From Saprospiraceae bacterium (GTDB lineage: Bacteria; Bacteroidota; Bacteroidia; Chitinophagales; Saprospiraceae): a stretch of DNA of 64,000 bases. The notes beneath the pieces are model-generated. The model had not been told where the DNA came from. It made no database searches and worked only from the letters and a program-made list of their open reading frames with translations. The DNA is taken from contig JALHRR010000016.1 of the NCBI GenBank assembly GCA_022841345.1, forward strand, positions 31,867-95,866, written 5' to 3'. The position numbers and the translations under genes are program-made. Positions 59,902 through 64,000 of this stretch are shown here, in pieces. Positions within the stretch are counted from its first letter, which is position 1; the number at the start of each line of letters is the position of its first letter.

Positions 59902-62298
59902 TTACTCAGACTTCAAAACATGAACGGGGGATCGGCGGGTGGCTTTGTAAATGACATATCCGGTGAATATCCATGCCAGACTGATGGCACTGACGCCTGT
60001 GAGCAGGAAGGCTTCGGGGCCGATGGGGATACGATATGGGAAGTCCTGCATCCAGCGGTCGATGAGCCAGTATCCGAGGACGGAACCGATCAGGAAAGAG
60101 ATGCCGACGATGAGAGTCATTTCGCGGCCCAGCAGACGGATGATGGAAAAAACAGAAGCGCCGAGGACCTTGCGAACACCAATCTCCTTCATGCGCTGGG
60201 TGGCGGAATGGGTGGTGAGACCGATGAGCCCGAAGATGGCGATGAGTATACCGATGCCGGTAAATATCCCGAGAATGCTGAGTAACTGGTCGTCTGCCTG
60301 GTACTGCTTTGTAAAGTCCTCGTCGAGGAAGAAATAGCTAAAATCGTACTCGGGGAAATGTTTTTTCCAGATCGTCTCCAGGGTGGCGGTGATCCGGGGA
60401 ATCTCTGAAATATCAGATTTGACGGAGATAAAATTGTTCCATGCGGGTTCCTGAAAGAGGAGGAGAGGGCTCAGTTTGTTTTTGAGGGAGAAGTAATGAA
60501 AATCCTTGAATACGCCCACGACTCTGCCTGTATTGTCTCCAAAAATGATCTGTTTGTTGAGGGCTTTTTCGGGATCCGGGTCCCAGCCGATTTCCCGGAT
60601 GACGGCTTCATTGATCAGGAAAGATGAGCTGTCGTCCTGTGGGTAATCATCAGACATCTCGCGTCCTGCAATCATCTGAAGGCCATAGGTTTTTGGGAAA
60701 TCTTCGTCGGCGGAGACGATCCACAAGGCTCGGGTTTCACCTTCGCCGATGCCTTCGGGGTAGGTATTGAAATGTGGAGCACCCCGGCCGGGGATGCTGG
60801 AGCTGAGACTGAGCGCTGAAAGAAATGGATAAGCCGCGGCATCGGATTTGAAAGCATCGATTTTGCCATTGAGCTTTTTCTTGGCGACGCTGGAGGCATC
60901 GATGACTATGACCTGATCTTTATTGAATCCAAGATCTCTGTTGATCATATAACTCATCTGCCGGTATGCCACCAATGCGCAGAAAATCAGCCCGATTGAT
61001 ATGACAAACTGGGTCCCTACAAGCCCTCTGCGCAACCATTGACCCTGTGCAGTGCGCTTGAAACTACCTTTGAGCACTTTGATGGGCTGGAATCCTGACA
61101 ATACCAACGCGGGATATGCACCGGCCAGCAATCCAGTTCCCCAGGCTAGTCCCAGTGCAACGAGCAGAAAAGCAGGATTCAGCAAGTACATGAAGGTGTA
61201 GACCTTGGAAGTGAGCTGATTGAATCCGGGCAATAACAACACTGTGAGTCCCAAACTCAGCAGGAGTGCAAAACTGGATACCAGTACTGATTCTGTGAGG
61301 AACTGGCCTACAAGCCCTGATCTTCCTGCGCCTACCACTTTGCGAATCCCAACTTCTCTGGCACGCTCAATGGCCCGGGCGGTGCTGAGATTGATATAAT
61401 TGATAATGCCAAGCAACAGAATAAACAAGCCGATCGTCCCAAAAATATAGATATACTTAATATCACCTGCGGGACTGAATCCATGTGTGCGGTCAGAATA
61501 AAGCCGCTGTTCGCTAAGCTTCTCGACTCCCACAGAAACGGTCATGCCGGAGCCTTCGAGTTCTGCGGAGAATTGTTCCATGGCGAGTGGAGCGAGTTTT
61601 TTGTCGAGGGCATCGAAGTCATTTGGGGATTCCAGCAGCACATAGAGATAGCCTGTAAGATAGGTCCAGTCAACGAAGTATTCTGTGAGTTTGCGTTGCG
61701 TTTCATAAGACACAATGGCTTCGGTTTTGATGCCGGAATTATGTGGCAGATCTTCCATGACCCCGACAATCTGTAGCTGCAGTGTATCATTGACAGTGAG
61801 GGATTGACCGATGGCTTCCCGGTTTTTGAAGTAACGTTCGCGGAGTTTTTGGGAGATGATGATTTGGAATGGTTCGGCAAAAGTCGGAGCGGGATTGCCT
61901 TCCAGTATATTGATTGTGAAAATATCGAGAAACTCGGGTTCGGCGAAGATCATGATATCCTGATTGAAGTATTTATTTTCAAAGAGGATGGTGGGTTTCC
62001 ATTTTTGGACGAGGGATTGAGCTTTTATTTCGGGATACTTATCGCGGATAAATTCCCCTGCTGTGCGGCTGGCGAGGGAGTAGTGATTTTCTTCGTTTTC
62101 TCTGATGATGGAGGTGCCGATATAACCTATGCGTTCATAATTTTCATTGAAGCGATCATATTGGAGTTCGTCCCGGACATACAGATGAATAAAGAGGCAG
62201 CACACGATACCGAGTGCTAGTCCTACGATATGGATGAGGGAAAATATGCGGTCTTTCTTAAAAATGCGCCAGGATATTAATAGCAAATTGCTGAACAT
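59902..62298 (-). CDS. FtsX/MacB-type ABC transporter permease
   Basis: The 798-residue protein has two MacB/FtsX halves: N-terminal helix (SLIHIVGLALGIVCCLFIH), periplasmic MacB core (RYFKNREAIGQSLTVND), three helices with the conserved ARAIERAREVGIRKVVGAGR, a middle helix after LRRGLVGTQFVISIGLIFC, a second periplasmic domain and three final helices with ATQRMKEIGVRKVLGAS. This DUF-type permease of lipoprotein or antimicrobial-peptide export is very common in the phylum and needs an ATPase gene elsewhere. Its DNA is clearly richer in G+C than that of neighbouring genes (one 60-base line counted at 37 of 60), and its 3' end touches a hairpin cassette. Confidence 0.9.
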   Translation of the reverse strand: MFSNLLLISWRIFKKDRIFSLIHIVGLALGIVCCLFIHLYVRDELQYDRFNENYERIGYIGTSIIRENEENHYSLASRTAGEFIRDKYPEIKAQSLVQKWKPTILFENKYFNQDIMIFAEPEFLDIFTINILEGNPAPTFAEPFQIIISQKLRERYFKNREAIGQSLTVNDTLQLQIVGVMEDLPHNSGIKTEAIVSYETQRKLTEYFVDWTYLTGYLYVLLESPNDFDALDKKLAPLAMEQFSAELEGSGMTVSVGVEKLSEQRLYSDRTHGFSPAGDIKYIYIFGTIGLFILLLGIINYINLSTARAIERAREVGIRKVVGAGRSGLVGQFLTESVLVSSFALLLSLGLTVLLLPGFNQLTSKVYTFMYLLNPAFLLVALGLAWGTGLLAGAYPALVLSGFQPIKVLKGSFKRTAQGQWLRRGLVGTQFVISIGLIFCALVAYRQMSYMINRDLGFNKDQVIVIDASSVAKKKLNGKIDAFKSDAAAYPFLSALSLSSSIPGRGAPHFNTYPEGIGEGETRALWIVSADEDFPKTYGLQMIAGREMSDDYPQDDSSSFLINEAVIREIGWDPDPEKALNKQIIFGDNTGRVVGVFKDFHYFSLKNKLSPLLLFQEPAWNNFISVKSDISEIPRITATLETIWKKHFPEYDFSYFFLDEDFTKQYQADDQLLSILGIFTGIGILIAIFGLIGLTTHSATQRMKEIGVRKVLGASVFSIIRLLGREMTLIVGISFLIGSVLGYWLIDRWMQDFPYRIPIGPEAFLLTGVSAISLAWIFTGYVIYKATRRSPVHVLKSE

Positions 62299-62402
62299 AG
62301 GAGGACAGTTTTTTGGGTGGAGGAAATGGGAAAGGGACTCCTGGCGGGGAATGAGGGAGAAAGGTAGGGATTTTTTTTGAAGAGAATTGCGAATTAAGAT
62401 TA

Positions 62403-62487
62403 AACAGCCGCTTCTAACTTCTGGCTGCTGGCTTCTGGCGGAACAGCCGGCCTATAGCTGGTGGCCTTTAGCTGTTGGCGAACAGCC
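62403..62487 (-). repeat. AACAGCCGG array
   Basis: AACAGCC at 62403, 62442 and 62481 with an exact 39-bp interval; fillers are CTTCTGGCT-like low-complexity words. A further copy occurs at 62797. Confidence 0.6.
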
Positions 62488-62522
62488 GGGTGAGAGTGAT
62501 GAGTGTTGTGTGTGAACCCTAT

Positions 62523-62680
62523 CCCGACCTTTCCCTTGGGAAGGATGAACGAACCCAAAAGGTACTAAACTTACCTTTTGGGTGAAGTGAACCGAGTAGT
62601 GAAGTGAGCTCCGCCGAACAAAAACTACTCGGCTACTCCAATTTCAATAGGTACTCTCTTCAAAAGAGAGGGGTCGGGGG
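62523..62680. repeat. Nested multi-hairpin element
   Basis: Outer arms CCCGACC (62523) and GGTCGGG (62672) enclose four stems: TTCCC/GGGAA, ACCCAAAAGGTA/TACCTTTTGGGT (62553-62583), CCGAGTAGT/ACTACTCGG (62592-62632) and CTCTCTT/AAGAGAG (62654-62670), giving a cloverleaf-like fold. Confidence 0.65.
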
Positions 62681-62840
62681 TGAGTTTTGCCCCGGGAAGA
62701 GGGAGAAGCTTTTGGATTTTAATTGTAAGTAATGCTACTTCTAGCTTCTGGAAGAACAACCTGCTTTTACCTTAATTAGTCTTTAGCTCTTGGGGAACAG
62801 CCGGGTGAGAGTGTTGGGGTGAGTGTGAACAACCGGATAG

Positions 62841-63082
62841 AAGTGGCATTTTTTTTCTCTGAACATTCTTTAAATGTTGCCGATGGTCCGGGACTCTTGC
62901 CCCGGATTTATTACTCACACCCATTACACACACTCACCACAAGCTGGCGTCTCCAGACGACGTGAAAGAAGCTGATTATTTATCAGAAGATAGGGTGAGG
63001 GAAGAGTGTGTAGGAGCTTGTATGGGTGAAGCTGTTATTTTTTTACACTGAATTTTATATTAATGTCGCTGATGGTCGGGGC
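62841..63082 (+). repeat. Two related about 55-bp blocks with GATGGTC
   Basis: Blocks at 62841-62895 and 63027-63082 share the order AAG(T/C)(G/T)G...TTTTTTT...GAA(C/T)...TTAATGT(T/C)GC(C/T)GATGGTC. The second comes just before the last gene. The rest of the 62299-63182 gap has repeats only, and no gene was seen. Confidence 0.5.
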
Positions 63083-63182
63083 CTTTGAAAAGGAAAGCTG
63101 AATTAAGATCTATAGATTTTTAACTTTACACTTGTCACCGCTTAATATTCTCGGTGACAGTTCTTTTTAGTAAAAACCATTT

Positions 63183-64000
63183 ATGCTCAATTACTACTAT
63201 TCAGACACAATTGAAGACTTTTTAATAAAATCCCCTTCCACTATCATAGGAGAGATCTCTATGAATAGCCGAATGGGACATATTACTACCGAGTTATTTG
63301 CTTGGTCAACCCAAGTTGAAATTTTGAAAGAAGTGCTTTATAATCAAGAAGGTCACTTATTCTTTGAGTTTTCGATTCCGCGAATGGGAAAGCGGGTAGA
63401 TTGTTTGTTGATTATTGAGAATGTAGTTTTTGTTATTGAATTCAAAGCAGGTGAAAAAGATTTTTTAAAAAGTAATATAGAGCAAGTTTGGGACTACGCA
63501 TTAGACTTAAAGAACTTTCATAAACCTAGTCATGAATTATTACTTATTCCAATATTAATAGCAACAGAATCAAACTTAATTGATACGGATTGGATTGTTC
63601 AAAGTCATAATGATAACTTGATAAATCCACTAAAAGCTAGTTCAAAAAATTTACGAGCAACCATAGAAAAAGTCCTTGAGTATCGGAGCGAAGGCGAAGG
63701 CATCAAAAGTCATGATTATGTAAATGGGAGTTATTCTCCAACTCCCACAATCATTGAAGCTGCCATCAGCTTATACAATAATCACAATGTCGAAAATATT
63801 ACAAGAAATGATGCAGAAGCGGTGAATTTGACAATAACAGCAAAATATATTTCTGATACAATTGAATACGCTAAGCAAAATCAAAAAAAAATAATCTGCT
63901 TTGTTACAGGAGTGCCAGGCGCAGGCAAAACTTTAGTTGGGCTAAAAGTGGCCACTGAACACTTAGATAAGGAGCAAGGAAATACAAGTGTTTTTTTATC
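63183..64000 (+). CDS. DUF2075/Schlafen-group-3-type ATPase with nuclease-like N-terminus, 3' end outside the window
   Basis: The frame opens at an ATG (63183) and stays open to the window end (272 codons), with no stop. The N-terminal part carries a PD-(D/E)xK-like core: RMGKRVDCLLIIENVVFVIE followed by FKAGEKDF (Asp, then Glu-x-Lys). A Walker A motif (VTGVPGAGKTLVGLK) occurs near residue 245 after an all-helical linker, the arrangement of DUF2075/helicase superfamily 1 proteins that are often found in defence islands. Nuclease-then-ATPase order suggests DNA or RNA processing. The DNA here is A+T-rich, unlike the preceding permease. It is preceded by about 880 bp of repeats. The C-terminal half and neighbours are not visible. 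Confidence 0.8.
   Translation, partial: MLNYYYSDTIEDFLIKSPSTIIGEISMNSRMGHITTELFAWSTQVEILKEVLYNQEGHLFFEFSIPRMGKRVDCLLIIENVVFVIEFKAGEKDFLKSNIEQVWDYALDLKNFHKPSHELLLIPILIATESNLIDTDWIVQSHNDNLINPLKASSKNLRATIEKVLEYRSEGEGIKSHDYVNGSYSPTPTIIEAAISLYNNHNVENITRNDAEAVNLTITAKYISDTIEYAKQNQKKIICFVTGVPGAGKTLVGLKVATEHLDKEQGNTSVFL

Noticed and set aside
59860..60337. Plus-strand frames opposite the permease
   Set aside because: They arise because G+C-rich coding DNA has few stops in the other frames; the minus-strand permease is clearly real.

Overview
The window is about 64 kb of a chromosome from a Bacteroidota bacterium, most likely a member of the Saprospiria or a close relative. The evidence is a type IX secretion (T9SS) C-terminal sorting domain, a PorP/SprF protein next to an OmpA/PD40 protein, a TamL lipoprotein, a hybrid two-component sensor of the Bacteroidota type, a signal peptidase with an N-terminal membrane extension, a tmRNA whose tag ends in NYALAA, and -7 boxes of the TAnnTTTG type. 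Placement below phylum is inference. No rRNA or ordinary tRNA gene was seen.

Layout. 1-9.7 kb: the 3' end of a pyruvate kinase-like gene, then mostly minus-strand housekeeping genes (DHFR-like reductase, T9SS cargo, DUF421 protein, cytosine deaminase, frameshifted short-chain dehydrogenase, CopZ-like chaperone), a Bax-inhibitor protein and a dodecin. 9.9-13.3 kb: a MazF-type toxin-antitoxin pair, a 276-bp-period tandem duplication and the tmRNA gene. 13.4-17 kb: MurQ, a YihY protein, a thioesterase and an arginine deiminase-like enzyme. 17-20.4 kb: an envelope cluster of unknown function bounded by two paralogous membrane proteins. 20.4-31 kb: SemiSWEET, CvfB, a PorP/SprF-OmpA pair, PnuC, KAS III-like and Met/Cys lyase genes. 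31-37.8 kb: a compact plus-strand run (RluD, DUF1415, LuxC-like reductase, Nth), then TamL and a TrmH methylase. 39-54 kb: glycosyltransferase, RibBA-like, CsaA-like, MFS, LepB, exonuclease, Rpe, TonB receptor, ribosomal protein S16. 54-64 kb: cytochrome c, a 1.4-kilo-residue hybrid sensor, a G+C-rich FtsX-type permease and, running off the end, a nuclease-like/DUF2075 ATPase.

The most unusual content is between genes. Five copies of a modular element, each normally holding three palindromes separated by GTGAC linkers, occur at 12.44, 38.63, 42.15, 59.26 and 59.54 kb. Their linkers and flanks are conserved while the palindrome arms differ yet stay self-complementary, which points to selection on a folded RNA or DNA structure. 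A second hairpin-cassette family (37.85 and 59.76 kb), a CGGCTGTT motif repeating every 39-42 bp, small dispersed palindromes, a four-fold iterated dyad before cvfB, and tandem units with tmRNA-like ends are also present.

Other points: a T9SS sorting-domain remnant lies in frame directly behind the DUF421 stop codon; a RibBA homologue has lost the zinc cysteines of its cyclohydrolase half; an endonuclease III lacks the fourth cluster cysteine; an OmpA protein carries a C-terminal DUF1573 domain; S16 has a long acidic tail and a hairpin leader; and a possible small RNA lies at 53.98 kb. All calls come from reading the sequence; no database search was run.
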